A DNA stretch of 64,000 nt from Leptospira bandrabouensis (lineage in GTDB: Bacteria; Spirochaetota; Leptospiria; Leptospirales; Leptospiraceae), in NCBI RefSeq assembly GCF_004770905.1, contig NZ_RQHT01000001.1:46759-110758 (forward strand), in the 5' to 3' direction. The notes under the pieces were generated by a model that was given only the letters and a program-made list of their open reading frames with translations, made no database searches and was not told the DNA's origin. Positions 1 to 9,599 of the stretch are shown here, in pieces. The position numbers and the translations under genes are program-made. The first letter of the stretch is position 1; the number at the start of each line of letters is the position of its first letter.

Positions 1-2
1 AT

Positions 3-632
3 TCATCCGGATTTTTACTTGGATCATTTGAAGTTCCTGGTGCCATCATCTTCAATGCATTTTTTACCTTTATCTTACTTTTCTTTTTATATAAAGAAGG
101 AAGTCGGATGGAACATGGTCTTTTTGTTTTGTTACCATTCCCAACAGAAATTGAAGAACGATTAGGGCGAAGGATTGAAGAAGCCATTCGAACTGTAATG
201 ATGGGAAATCTTTTTATATCCTTATTACAAGGTGCCTTAGTTTATGTTTTGTTACTCTTCACTTCGGTTTCGAATAAATTTTTACTTTCTAGCATTGCCA
301 CAATTTTTTCTTTAATTCCAGTGGTGGGAACCTCTGTGGTTTGGTTGCCCATTGGATTATATATTGGTTTAGTTCAGGAAAATTGGACGGGAAGTGTCCT
401 TTTTATGATCGCAGGTGGGGCAAGTTATTTGATTTTAGAAAACTTAGTAAAACCTAAAATTTTAGATAAAAAACTAAAAACACATCCATTTTTGATCTTT
501 TTATCCCTGATCGGCGGTTTACAAGAGTTTGGTGTAGCTGGGATCATTATCGGTCCCATGGCTTTAACGCTTGTCATTATCCTTTGGGATTTTTGGAAAA
601 TCTTTAGAGAAACACGGTTTCAAAATCTATAA
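3..632 (+). CDS. AI-2E family transporter (PerM-like), 5' truncated
   Basis: The reading frame is open from the left edge and ends at 632, so only the C-terminal ~209 residues are present. They hold several hydrophobic segments and a conserved Gly/Pro-rich block near the end (LSLIGGLQEFGVAGIIIGP), typical of the AI-2E/PerM transporter family. These are polytopic inner-membrane exporters of small molecules or of uncertain substrates. An internal ATG at 108 is not the real start because the same frame continues upstream with family-like sequence. The stop codon abuts the ATG of xseA, suggesting co-transcription. The family is well supported; the substrate cannot be told. Confidence 0.8.
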   Translation, partial: SSGFLLGSFEVPGAIIFNAFFTFILLFFLYKEGSRMEHGLFVLLPFPTEIEERLGRRIEEAIRTVMMGNLFISLLQGALVYVLLLFTSVSNKFLLSSIATIFSLIPVVGTSVVWLPIGLYIGLVQENWTGSVLFMIAGGASYLILENLVKPKILDKKLKTHPFLIFLSLIGGLQEFGVAGIIIGPMALTLVIILWDFWKIFRETRFQNL

Positions 633-1910
633 ATGGAACTTGTAGACTCATCTCTCAGTGTCAGTGAGGTGAACCGCCTCATCAAATCAAAACTCCAAGA
701 CTCAACTGAATTTAAAAACATTTGGGTTCGTGGGGAAATTTCCAATCATTCCCAAACCAATAGTTCTGGTCATATTTATTTTTCACTAAAAGATACAACC
801 AGTGTCATCAAATGTGCCTTCTTTTCCTTCCAAGCCAAAAATTATAAAGGGACTCCACTTCGCAATGGAATGGAAATTTTAGTTTATGGTTCTGTTTCTG
901 TGTATGAACCAGGTGGTTATTATAGTTTAACCGTTCAAAAAATTGAAGAAATTGGAGAGGGAGATATCCTTCTCAAAATTGAAAAATTAAAAAAAGCCTT
1001 ACTCGAAAAAGGAATCTTTGATGCCACACACAAACGTCCACTTCCCAAATTTCCCAAACGTTTAGGCATTGTCACCTCTCCCAAAGGAGCGGCAGTAGAA
1101 GACATCATTCGCATTGCTACAGATCTAAATCCTTCCATTCAAATTTTAGTATCTCCCTGTTTAGTACAAGGAGATGGTGCTGAAACCTCAATCATTGAAG
1201 CCATAAGAGAAATCAACGATCCGAAATGGGAAGTGGATGTCATCATTGCAGGACGAGGTGGTGGTTCTTTTGAAGATTTAATGGCCTTCAACCAAGAAGC
1301 AGTGGTGATGGCTTACTACAACTCCCGTATTCCTATTATTTCTGCAGTAGGACATGAAATTGATCGTGTGCTTACAGACCTTGCAGCAGATGCAACTACC
1401 CCAACCCCAACTGCTGCGGCAAAACTTGCCATTCCTAATGTCTCGGATACTCTCATTCGACTCGATGAAATGGAAGATAGGTTAAAATCAGCATTAACCA
1501 ATCGCATTCGAGTGGGAAAGGAAAAATGGATGGGTGTTTCCACAAGGCCTGTTTTCCAGAATCCAAAAACTATGATAGAATCCAGATCTACACAGTTGGA
1601 TGAATTAATGACAAAGATTTCTTTACTTGGAAAAAACTATTTAGTTCGTAAACAAAGTGAATTTCAAAAATTTGATTTTTTTTCTCAGAACTGGAAATCT
1701 TATTTAGAAAGAATCCACAACAAATTTACACTCGCCGAACAAAGATTAGATCACTTTTCACCACTTGGTACTTTAAAACGTGGATATTCTGTGTTAAGAA
1801 ATCAAAAAAAACAAGTTATATCATCCATTCAAAATGTTTCAAAGAATGAAAGTTTAGAAGTAACCCTCACTGACGGAAAACTTCTAGTTGAAGTAAAAGA
1901 AAAAATTTAG
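633..1910 (+). CDS. xseA: Exodeoxyribonuclease VII large subunit
   Basis: This 425-residue protein matches the length and motif order of XseA, the catalytic subunit of exonuclease VII, which degrades single-stranded DNA to oligonucleotides in repair. The N-terminal OB fold is visible (IWVRGEISN, GHIYFSLKD, residues ~30-60). The central nuclease domain carries GRGGGSFEDLMAFN (~residue 207), the family signature. A charged helical C-terminus is where XseB normally binds. It starts directly after the previous stop codon and is followed 9 bases later by xseB, the standard operon arrangement. Confidence 0.95.
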   Translation: MELVDSSLSVSEVNRLIKSKLQDSTEFKNIWVRGEISNHSQTNSSGHIYFSLKDTTSVIKCAFFSFQAKNYKGTPLRNGMEILVYGSVSVYEPGGYYSLTVQKIEEIGEGDILLKIEKLKKALLEKGIFDATHKRPLPKFPKRLGIVTSPKGAAVEDIIRIATDLNPSIQILVSPCLVQGDGAETSIIEAIREINDPKWEVDVIIAGRGGGSFEDLMAFNQEAVVMAYYNSRIPIISAVGHEIDRVLTDLAADATTPTPTAAAKLAIPNVSDTLIRLDEMEDRLKSALTNRIRVGKEKWMGVSTRPVFQNPKTMIESRSTQLDELMTKISLLGKNYLVRKQSEFQKFDFFSQNWKSYLERIHNKFTLAEQRLDHFSPLGTLKRGYSVLRNQKKQVISSIQNVSKNESLEVTLTDGKLLVEVKEKI

Positions 1911-1919
1911 GAAATCAAA

Positions 1920-2195
1920 ATGGCAGAGAAAAAAACAGTTAGCTTTGAAGAAGCACTTCGCGAATTAGAAGACATTGCTGAAAAATTAGAAAGAGGAACT
2001 CTTTCGTTAGAAGATTCTATCACCGCATACGAACGTGGGATGGAATTAAAGAAAGTATGTTCCGAAAGACTTGTAGATGCGGAAGCTAAAATTGAATTTT
2101 TATCAAAAGCACCAAGTGGTGAAACTGTAAAAGCCACTGTCAAAAAAAAGAAGGATGAAACACCTTCAAAACCCGTGGAAGAAGATCTATTTTAA
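1920..2195 (+). CDS. xseB: Exodeoxyribonuclease VII small subunit
   Basis: This 91-residue protein contains the XseB signature (SFEEALRELEDIAEKLERG and a SLEDSI..YERG block). Its helical hairpins bind the XseA C-terminus. The C-terminal tail is Lys-rich (TVKKKKDE) and longer than the minimal family core. It lies 9 bases after xseA and 3 bases before the symporter gene, in a tight operon. Confidence 0.93.
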   Translation: MAEKKTVSFEEALRELEDIAEKLERGTLSLEDSITAYERGMELKKVCSERLVDAEAKIEFLSKAPSGETVKATVKKKKDETPSKPVEEDLF

Positions 2196-2198
2196 AGA

Positions 2199-3599
2199 AT
2201 GAGTTTCCAAGCAGTATTCATTGTTGGTTACTTATTCATAACCATTGCCATTGGCGTTTATGCGGCCAAAAAAGTTAAGAATTCAAAAGACTTTATTTTA
2301 GCAGGAAGAAGCCTTCCTCTCCCAATTTCTACAGCAGCTCTATTTGCAACTTGGTTTGGAAGTGAAACCATTCTTGGTTCGTCTGTCGAATTTGCCAAAG
2401 GTGGATTTTTATCTGTCATCCAAGATCCGTTTGGTGGAGCCCTTTGTCTTTTTTTATTAGGACTTATCTTTGCTAAGTATCTTTACCGAATGCAAATTCT
2501 TACCTTTGGTGACTTCTATAGAAACCGTTATGGAAAAAAGATGGAGTTTATTGCCGGGATTTGCCTGATTTTCTCTTATTTTGGATGGGTGGCTGCACAA
2601 TTTGTGGCCCTTGGCATTATGGTTCAAATTCTTTTTGGAATCAACCAATTTACAGCAATAGTCATCGGAGCCTTGCTTGTTGTATTTTATACTTATTTAG
2701 GGGGAATGTGGTCTGTATCTTTAACCGATTTTTTTCAATCTATCTCCATTGTTGTTGGACTTGTTATCGTATTATTTGAGTTAAATGAAGTAAAACCCAT
2801 CTGGACCTCCATCCAAGAAAAACCGGATGTTTTTTTTCGTTTTTTTCCTGAATCCAATTTTCATGCTTGGACATTGTATTTATCGGCTTGGATGGTAGTA
2901 GGATTTGGTTCTTTACCCCAACAGGATATTTTCCAAAGAGTGATGTCCGCTAAATCAGAAAAAGTAGCCATCAAAGCTTCCTACCTTTCTTCGATTTTCT
3001 ATTTACTCTTTGCTCTCATCCCACTCTTTTTAGGACTCCATGCCAAAAGTTTACTTCCTGATTTTGATTTAAATTCGGAAACAGGACAACTTCTGATTCC
3101 TACTATGATCTCTAAGTTTTCCAGTCCTTGGATCCAAGTATTATTTTTTTCTGCATTGATATCAGCAATTCTTTCCACAGCTTCTGGTGCAATCCTTGCT
3201 CCATCTTCCATATTATCTGAGAATATTCTAAAATACGCATTTACGGATATGGATGATAAAAAGCTCCTACTACTTTCTAGGACTTCGGTTCTTATCATTG
3301 CAGGGATTTCTTTTTTGTTAGCAGTGGGAAAACCTTCTATTTATGCATTGGTAGAAGATTCTGGGGGAATTTCTCTTGTGACTTTATTTATCCCGATGGT
3401 ATTTGGGTTAATGAGTCAAAAGGCAGACGAAAGGTCTGCTCTCTTTTCTCTTTTCGTGGGAATTGTCACCTGGCTATTTTTGGAAATTTATGGTGACGAT
3501 ATGACAAGTCACTTCTATGGAACCATTGCTAGTCTACTTGCCATCTTAGTGGGAATGTATTTTTTTCCTAAGAAAGGGCAATCCTTAGAAGCCAAGTAA
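2199..3599 (+). CDS. Sodium:solute symporter family protein
   Basis: This 466-residue polytopic membrane protein has about 12-13 hydrophobic segments. The start of the transport domain ([19 protein letters not shown], then [10 protein letters not shown]) is characteristic of the SSS family, which includes proline, pantothenate and sugar symporters and couples Na+ to solute uptake. The substrate cannot be assigned from motifs. It sits 3 bases after xseB, and its 3' end overlaps the convergent ddl gene by about 32 bases. Confidence 0.88.
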   Translation: MSFQAVFIVGYLFITIAIGVYAAKKVKNSKDFILAGRSLPLPISTAALFATWFGSETILGSSVEFAKGGFLSVIQDPFGGALCLFLLGLIFAKYLYRMQILTFGDFYRNRYGKKMEFIAGICLIFSYFGWVAAQFVALGIMVQILFGINQFTAIVIGALLVVFYTYLGGMWSVSLTDFFQSISIVVGLVIVLFELNEVKPIWTSIQEKPDVFFRFFPESNFHAWTLYLSAWMVVGFGSLPQQDIFQRVMSAKSEKVAIKASYLSSIFYLLFALIPLFLGLHAKSLLPDFDLNSETGQLLIPTMISKFSSPWIQVLFFSALISAILSTASGAILAPSSILSENILKYAFTDMDDKKLLLLSRTSVLIIAGISFLLAVGKPSIYALVEDSGGISLVTLFIPMVFGLMSQKADERSALFSLFVGIVTWLFLEIYGDDMTSHFYGTIASLLAILVGMYFFPKKGQSLEAK

Positions 3600-4617
3600 A
3601 AACCTCTTTCATATCAATCCCAAGGGCTTTTGCTTGTTGGGGAATGAGACTGGTTCCCGTCATTCCAGGAAGTGTATTTGTTTCCAATACATAGGGAACT
3701 CCATTACTAATGATAAAATCAGTTCTTGAGTATCCTTTACACCCCAAAATTTCATGACATAACAAAGTATACTCTTGTAGTTTTTTTGTGATTTCTTCGC
3801 CAACAGGGGCCGGAGTGATTTCCTCACTTCCCCCTTTGGTATACTTAGCTTCAAAATCAAAAAATTCTGATTTTGGTCGAATCTCAGTCGGCACTAATGC
3901 AAAAGGAATTCTTTTATCACCTTCTTTTTTTTCCAATACCCCAATCGAAACTTCCGTTCCCGATATGAGTTTTTGGATTAAAACTCGGTCCTCTGTCACA
4001 AAAATTTTATCCACAAGAACCATTGCTTCCTCAGGAGTTTTTGCCATTCCAGTATTTACACTTGACCCACCTAACGTTGGCTTAATGAACACTGGAAAAT
4101 CAAAAGGAAGGTTTAAAACCGTTTTTCTAGCATCGGTTTTTCCTTTTTCTAAATCCACAAAAGGAGCAACAGGAATTCCTATCGTTTGGAATAAAAGATT
4201 GGCGCGGTATTTATCCATGGCAAGAGCCGAAGCCAAAACTCCCGACCCGGTATGAGGAATTTCTAATACATCGAGGAATCCTTGGATTCGTCCGTCCTCT
4301 CCGGCACCACCGTGTAACCCCAAAAAGGCGGCCAAAAATCCATGTTCGAGTAAACCTGCTCCCGTTGATGGCTTTGTAATTTGGTTTTGTGAAGAAAATT
4401 CCTTCAAAAAATCTGATTCTGTTTTTCCTGTAGGATCTGGATACACGGGATCTTTTACTGTGGGAATCCAAAATTTTCCCGATTGGTCAATATAAACCGG
4501 ACAAACTTGGTATTTGTCCCGATCTATGGTATTGAAAATGAAATAAGAAGAACGAATGGAAATGATATGTTCTCCGGAGATACCTCCGAAAAGTAGTGCG
4601 ATTTTGGTTTGGATCAT
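3568..4617 (-). CDS. ddl: D-alanine--D-alanine ligase
   Basis: This cytoplasmic 349-residue ATP-grasp ligase joins two D-alanines for peptidoglycan precursors. The N-terminus has LFGGISGEH. Next come [14 protein letters not shown] and a substrate/ATP region with [14 protein letters not shown]; the C-terminal [19 protein letters not shown] carries the metal and D-Ala binding residues. Length and motif order are normal for Ddl. It overlaps the 3' end of the symporter gene on the opposite strand and is divergent from the next secreted-protein gene. Confidence 0.95.
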   Translation of the reverse strand: MIQTKIALLFGGISGEHIISIRSSYFIFNTIDRDKYQVCPVYIDQSGKFWIPTVKDPVYPDPTGKTESDFLKEFSSQNQITKPSTGAGLLEHGFLAAFLGLHGGAGEDGRIQGFLDVLEIPHTGSGVLASALAMDKYRANLLFQTIGIPVAPFVDLEKGKTDARKTVLNLPFDFPVFIKPTLGGSSVNTGMAKTPEEAMVLVDKIFVTEDRVLIQKLISGTEVSIGVLEKKEGDKRIPFALVPTEIRPKSEFFDFEAKYTKGGSEEITPAPVGEEITKKLQEYTLLCHEILGCKGYSRTDFIISNGVPYVLETNTLPGMTGTSLIPQQAKALGIDMKEVFTWLLRIALS

Positions 4618-4664
4618 GAAATCACTTGATTCCTTTTATAGAAACTTGAAGATATTGAAATTAC

Positions 4665-6074
4665 GTGGATTCCCGCTTTAAAATTCAATTAGGAATTGTT
4701 TTTTGTCTTCTCTTTCTCAGTACGGGAGTTTCTGCCAAACTTCCTAATTCCTTTACAGAAGACATCAAATCCAATTACCACCAATTTTGGTTTTTATATG
4801 AGTCTGAAGAAAGAGGCCGCCAAAGTTATTTAGCATTCCGCCCTTTTTATATTGGTTTCCAAGACAAAACCTATGCCTTTCGCTTTAAAAGTTATTTATC
4901 ACCCATCTATTACAAAGAAGAAACCAATTATTGGTATACTTGGTCTTCCTTATTTATCTTTAGTGGCACCGGATTCAAACATGAAGAAGGTGACGCGGAT
5001 GAAGATATCCTTTTTACTCCCCTTTTGATTTGGGGAAAGGGTGAATCACAAAGAGAAAACTATTTCAGTGTTTTTCCCCTTTATGGAAAAATTAGAAACA
5101 AACTTTCTTACCAAGAACTAAGTTATGTTTTGTTTCCCATTTATTCAGAATGGAAATACAAAACCTACGAAGCTAAATCTTTACTTTGGCCTTTTGTGAT
5201 GTGGGGTAACTCCGAAACACGAAACGATTTTCGAATTTTTCCTATTTATTCAAAAAAGGAACATGAAGGAAAATACATACGAAAATCTTTTCTTTGGCCT
5301 TTTTTCCAATGGGGGGAAGAGAGATTGGATAAAAAAGAACCAACTTCGTATTCAATATTTTTTCCAATCTATAATAGCAAAGATTCGAAAGATGGGAATA
5401 TGAAAAGTAGAGCCTATCTTTGGTTTCCCCTCTTAAATTCATTATTTTCTTATGGGTATGATAAAAAAACGGGACAAACTAATTACACTGCACTTTTTAT
5501 TTTTTTCCAATACACAACGTCCGAAAAAAAGGATACGGAAAAATTAGTATTCTTTCCTTTCTATGGATATTCCTATTTTGCCAATAAAGAAGCAGAGTTC
5601 ATCACTCCATTTTACATTCGTTTGACGCAAAATACATCCCACTTAAAGTCCACTACACATTTTTTATTACCTTTTTATTCCCAAATGAAAAGTGAATATG
5701 TCCAAACTGGCAGAGAGGATCATTACTTTAAACTTTGGCCACTCTTTCGTTATCATAAAGATCCCGATGGAAATTTAGGTTGGAATACTCTTGCTATCAT
5801 TCCAGTTCGTTTTGAAGTGATGGAGGATGTTTGGGAACCTATCTTTTCTCTCATTGAGTATAAAAGATCATCGAATGGGGAAAAACGTTTGCACCTAATC
5901 ACAAGACTCTATACTCATCGGTGGACAGAGGAAGAAACTCATATCCATATTCCCTTACTTGTAGAGTATTCTAAATCACCCACGGGGTTTCGATATGATT
6001 TCTTATACGGTTTTTTAGGAATCGATACCCGGGAAACAAATAATAAATTTAAACTCTTTTGGTGGGAACTATGA
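4665..6074 (+). CDS. Secreted aromatic-repeat protein upstream of mlaEFD, possible outer-membrane beta-barrel
   Basis: This 469-residue protein starts at a GTG and has a clear signal peptide (hydrophobic [12 protein letters not shown], residues ~14-25). The mature part is built from loosely repeated aromatic blocks of the type FPIYS / LLWPFVMWG / FFPIYN at roughly 25-50-residue intervals, giving a beta-rich, Tyr/Trp/Phe-rich pattern as in outer-membrane strands. I do not recognise a named family. Its TGA stop overlaps the mlaE ATG (ATGA), so translation is probably coupled to the lipid-transport operon. An outer-membrane role with Mla is inference from context. Confidence 0.75.
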   Translation: MDSRFKIQLGIVFCLLFLSTGVSAKLPNSFTEDIKSNYHQFWFLYESEERGRQSYLAFRPFYIGFQDKTYAFRFKSYLSPIYYKEETNYWYTWSSLFIFSGTGFKHEEGDADEDILFTPLLIWGKGESQRENYFSVFPLYGKIRNKLSYQELSYVLFPIYSEWKYKTYEAKSLLWPFVMWGNSETRNDFRIFPIYSKKEHEGKYIRKSFLWPFFQWGEERLDKKEPTSYSIFFPIYNSKDSKDGNMKSRAYLWFPLLNSLFSYGYDKKTGQTNYTALFIFFQYTTSEKKDTEKLVFFPFYGYSYFANKEAEFITPFYIRLTQNTSHLKSTTHFLLPFYSQMKSEYVQTGREDHYFKLWPLFRYHKDPDGNLGWNTLAIIPVRFEVMEDVWEPIFSLIEYKRSSNGEKRLHLITRLYTHRWTEEETHIHIPLLVEYSKSPTGFRYDFLYGFLGIDTRETNNKFKLFWWEL

Positions 6075-6847
6075 GACGCATTTATTCCAAAACCTTAGAA
6101 CCATTCCTCTTTGCAATCGGTTATACAGTCCTCTTACTCTTTCGTGCTGTGGGACAATCCCACCACCTTTATTTCAAACGAAAAGAAATCCTAGAACAAA
6201 TGTTTATTGCAGGAGTCGGTTCTTTATTTGTTGTCTCGATTGTTTCTGTTTTCACAGGTATGATCCTTGGACTAAACACAGGACTTGGACTCCGGGACTT
6301 CGGAGCCGAAGGCCAAATTGGACTTTTACTCACTATCACACTCACGAGGGAAATGTCCCCCTTTATGACATCTCTCATTTTGGCAGCTTCTGTGGGTTCG
6401 GCGATGGCAGCAGAAATTGGAACAATGAAAGTATCGGAAGAAATTGATGCTTTGGAAGTTATGTCGATTAGTCCAGTCAGGTATCTGGTTATGCCTAGAA
6501 TTGTTGGGTTTTCTTTAATGGTTCCAGTCCTTTGTGTATATTCTGCAGCCTTAGGAATCTTAGGTGGTGGAATCGTAGGACATTTTCAGTTGGGAATCGA
6601 TATGATCAGTTATTTCCAGGATGTTTATTATCGGATATCATCCGTTCCAGGATTAAAAGACTTATATGTGGGTCTACTCAAAGGTTATGTATTTGGACTT
6701 TCCATCTCTACCATCTCTTGTAGCCAAGGACTTAGGACAGAAGGTGGGGCCATTGGAGTGGGCCAAACCACAAGAAAGGCTGTGGTCACCTCGTTTTTAA
6801 TGGTCATTTTTTCTGGTTATGTGCTCACTGCCTTATTTTATAAATGA
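6071..6847 (+). CDS. mlaE: MlaE-family ABC transporter permease
   Basis: This 258-residue inner-membrane permease belongs to the MlaE/YrbE family, which moves phospholipids between the inner and outer membranes with MlaF and MlaD. Visible hallmarks are [20 protein letters not shown] and [18 protein letters not shown], both highly conserved in the family. I chose the ATG at 6071 over an upstream TTG at 6059 because it forms an ATGA overlap with the preceding gene's stop. Its own stop overlaps the mlaF start in the same way. Confidence 0.92.
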   Translation: MRRIYSKTLEPFLFAIGYTVLLLFRAVGQSHHLYFKRKEILEQMFIAGVGSLFVVSIVSVFTGMILGLNTGLGLRDFGAEGQIGLLLTITLTREMSPFMTSLILAASVGSAMAAEIGTMKVSEEIDALEVMSISPVRYLVMPRIVGFSLMVPVLCVYSAALGILGGGIVGHFQLGIDMISYFQDVYYRISSVPGLKDLYVGLLKGYVFGLSISTISCSQGLRTEGGAIGVGQTTRKAVVTSFLMVIFSGYVLTALFYK

Positions 6848-7644
6848 AGGAAATTATGGAACCTTTTGCCATTGAAATGAAAAACGTCCATAAAGCTTTT
6901 GGTAAACGAAAGATTTTAAAAGGAATGGACTTAACCGTCAAACAAGGAGAGACGATGGTCATCCTTGGGCCTTCTGGTACAGGAAAATCAGTCAGTCTAA
7001 AACACATCACGGGACTCCTTGATCCTGATGAAGGAGATTGTCAGATTTTCGGTGAGTCCATAGTGAATGCGAGTGAAAAAAAAAGAGAAGAACTTAGATC
7101 CAAACTGGGAGTGTTATTTCAGTCAGGAGCTCTTATCAATTGGCTTACTGTCTATGAAAATGTAGCTCTACCTCTACGGGAACATAAAATTGCCTCCGGG
7201 GAAGAACTGGATCGTATTGTAATGGAAAAGTTAAAATGGCTCGACTTAGTTCCCGCCAAAGATACGTTACCTAGTAATATTTCTGGGGGAATGAAAAAAC
7301 GTGTGGGCCTTGCGCGTGCTCTTACTTCTCAACCTAAAATCGTGTTATACGATGAACCGACCTCTGGTCTTGACCCCGTCATGTCGAATGTCATCAATGA
7401 TTTAGTCATTCGTTTACAAAAAGAATTGGGTCTAACATCCATAGTGGTCACTCATGATATGAACTCTGCCTACCGAATTGCCGATCGGATTAGTTTTCTT
7501 TATGAAGGCAAAGTGCAGTTTTGTGGAACCCCAGAAGAAATCCAAAAATCAACGAATCCTGTCATCCAACAGTTCATTCATGGGAACACGGTTGGTCCGA
7601 TGATTCTTGATCATTCCGAATTAAAAAAAGGAAAATCCATTTGA
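6844..7644 (+). CDS. mlaF: MlaF-family ABC transporter ATP-binding protein
   Basis: This 266-residue cytoplasmic ATPase drives the Mla permease. Walker A is GPSGTGKS (residues 42-49), the ABC signature is NISGGMKKR, Walker B is [12 protein letters not shown], and the switch His is in VVTHDMNS. The start at 6844 overlaps the mlaE stop (ATGA). A second in-frame ATG at 6856 has a good AAGGA ribosome-binding sequence just upstream and is an alternative start. mlaD follows after 32 bases. Confidence 0.93.
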   Translation: MKEIMEPFAIEMKNVHKAFGKRKILKGMDLTVKQGETMVILGPSGTGKSVSLKHITGLLDPDEGDCQIFGESIVNASEKKREELRSKLGVLFQSGALINWLTVYENVALPLREHKIASGEELDRIVMEKLKWLDLVPAKDTLPSNISGGMKKRVGLARALTSQPKIVLYDEPTSGLDPVMSNVINDLVIRLQKELGLTSIVVTHDMNSAYRIADRISFLYEGKVQFCGTPEEIQKSTNPVIQQFIHGNTVGPMILDHSELKKGKSI

Positions 7645-7676
7645 CTTTGCCCATCACTCTAGGAGATTTTTAGGGA

Positions 7677-8450
7677 ATGCCTACCGCAGGTCGCGCTCTT
7701 ATCGTTGGTCTTTTATTTGTCTTTTCTCTAGTGGCCGTGGGTTATTTTACCATCGTCACCGAAGGTGGGCCCTTTCAAAAATCTGGATACCAACTTCCTG
7801 TCTACTTTCCCGATGCCGAAGGGATCAAAATTGGAAACAAGGTCACCATCCATGGGGTACCTTTTGGGTATGTCTCCAAAATCCGTTTGGTGCAAATTGA
7901 TGAATACGGTAATCTATTGCCTGAGGGAGAAACAGGGATTGGAACCAAGGTGGAACTCACCCTTCTTTTGAAGGGAAAAGTGCAACTTTTCTCTAACTAT
8001 GAAATCACCATCAAAAACGAAAGTTTGCTTTCTGGTCGTGTAGTCTCACTCGATCCTGGTTCCAAGTTCCCCGTAGATCCGAAAACCAAAGAATACATGA
8101 TGTCAGAACCTGCCCTGACCAAAGTGGAAATTTCCCCTCGGTCGGGAAAAATGATCCCCATCCAAGGGAAGGTCACCCAAGATCCCCTTGTTTCTCTTTC
8201 GGAACTCATTGCCGAAAACCGTTCGGACATTCGGAAAACCGTCCAGAATATTGCGGGAATCACTGGAAAAATCAATGAAGGCCAAGGAACTCTCGGAAAA
8301 CTCATCAATGAAAGTGATGTTCATAAGTCAGTGAACACCACTCTCGGAGATGCCCAAGTGGTTTTGAAAGAACTCAGAGAAGGTTTGGAAGACACTAGGG
8401 AACAAGCCCCTGTCACCAGTTTCATTCGTTCGGCTCTCAGTGCTTTTTAA
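7677..8450 (+). CDS. mlaD: MlaD/MCE family periplasmic lipid-binding protein
   Basis: This 257-residue protein has one N-terminal transmembrane anchor (residues ~6-24) followed by an MCE domain ([22 protein letters not shown], with the conserved G-V-x-x-G core). It is the substrate-binding part of the Mla lipid-transport system. The C-terminal ~80 residues form a helical tail with a [15 protein letters not shown] motif common in MCE proteins. It is the last gene of the four-gene unit; lpxC follows after 178 bases. Confidence 0.9.
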   Translation: MPTAGRALIVGLLFVFSLVAVGYFTIVTEGGPFQKSGYQLPVYFPDAEGIKIGNKVTIHGVPFGYVSKIRLVQIDEYGNLLPEGETGIGTKVELTLLLKGKVQLFSNYEITIKNESLLSGRVVSLDPGSKFPVDPKTKEYMMSEPALTKVEISPRSGKMIPIQGKVTQDPLVSLSELIAENRSDIRKTVQNIAGITGKINEGQGTLGKLINESDVHKSVNTTLGDAQVVLKELREGLEDTREQAPVTSFIRSALSAF

Positions 8451-8628
8451 GAACTAACACGTAAAATACGGTCTAGTTTGTAGTAAAATTCTTTAGAGTT
8501 TCGCACAAAACCGGGCCGTGACATTCCCGCCACACTGTTGTAAAAAGGAGACATTTTTTTGACTAGGGGCTCCGGTTTTGGAATTGTCCGAACCCCCTTT
8601 CCTACAAATTTGTAAGTAGGAACTGAAT

Positions 8629-9537
8629 ATGGAAACGGCGATACACAGAAAAACGATCCAAAACTCCATCACACTGAGGGGAATTGGCGTCCATTCCGGG
8701 AAAATGGTGACTTTACGGCTCCATCCCGCAGAAGCAAATACAGGACTGATCTTTTACCTCTACAAAGGGACCCAAAAAATCCGAATCCCCGTTTCTCTCG
8801 ACCATGTAGTCGACACAAGTAACGCCACCACCATCGGGGATGGAAGTTCCAACCGAGTGCAAACCATCGAACACCTTCTCGCCGCAGTTCACACCCTAGG
8901 CATTACCGATTGTATTTTTGAAATTGATTCCGTAGAAGTTCCAATTATGGATGGATCCTCTCTGCCGTTTTGGGAAGGAATCCGCTCTGCTGGAATCCGG
9001 GTTCTAGACGAAACCATAGAACCTATCACCATCGCCAACCCCATTTGGGTTGTGGACGGGGACAAATACCTCGTCATGTTGCCTTCCGACGAATTAAAAG
9101 TTACTTATAGCATTGATTTTAACCACCCACTTCTCCGTGGCCAATCCTACACCACTACCCTTGACGAATCCATTTTAGGAACAGACATCCTTCCTGCCCG
9201 AACCTTTGGGTTTTTGAAAGATGTGGAAGCCCTCCAAGCCCGTGGCCTTGCTATGGGTGGATCTCTCGACAATGCGGTAGTTCTCACAGATGACGGGTAT
9301 CTGAATGAAACCTTACGTTATGACAATGAATGTGTGCGTCACAAAATCCTGGATTTAATTGGGGATTTGGCAGTGATGGGAAGACCGTTCCGAGGTCATC
9401 TCATTGCCTCTAAAGCGGGACATGCCTTAGACATCTCTCTTGCCAAATGCATTATGAGCCAAGTGACAGGAAACGAACTCACCCAATTCAAAAGTAAAAG
9501 AGTTCCTCTTTTCGCCAAAAAACAAGCGGTTCGTTAG
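8629..9537 (+). CDS. lpxC: UDP-3-O-acyl-N-acetylglucosamine deacetylase
   Basis: This 302-residue enzyme carries out the committed, zinc-dependent deacetylation step of lipid A synthesis. Zinc-ligand and catalytic motifs are present: TIEHLLAAVHTLG near residue 80 and RHKILDLIGDLAVMGRPFRG near residue 245, followed by the GH of the last His motif. The length matches the family. AGGAAC 4 bases before the ATG is a reasonable ribosome-binding site. Its presence fits an LPS-making spirochaete such as Leptospira. Confidence 0.95.
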   Translation: METAIHRKTIQNSITLRGIGVHSGKMVTLRLHPAEANTGLIFYLYKGTQKIRIPVSLDHVVDTSNATTIGDGSSNRVQTIEHLLAAVHTLGITDCIFEIDSVEVPIMDGSSLPFWEGIRSAGIRVLDETIEPITIANPIWVVDGDKYLVMLPSDELKVTYSIDFNHPLLRGQSYTTTLDESILGTDILPARTFGFLKDVEALQARGLAMGGSLDNAVVLTDDGYLNETLRYDNECVRHKILDLIGDLAVMGRPFRGHLIASKAGHALDISLAKCIMSQVTGNELTQFKSKRVPLFAKKQAVR

Positions 9538-9599
9538 AATCCCTCGTTTTTTACTTTCCAAACGAAGCCTTACCGAAAGTATTTTTGGGAAAGGAAAGG

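Noticed and set aside
3788..4255. A 155-residue plus-strand frame.
   Set aside because: It lies wholly inside ddl on the opposite strand, whose motifs are unmistakable, and has no family-like sequence.
6059..6070. TTG start for mlaE.
   Set aside because: The ATG at 6071 overlaps the previous stop as ATGA, the same coupling seen at the mlaE-mlaF junction, and the conserved sequence begins after it.
8540..8615. GGGG/CCCC inverted repeat as terminator of the mla unit.
   Set aside because: The inner bases pair poorly and there is no T-run.
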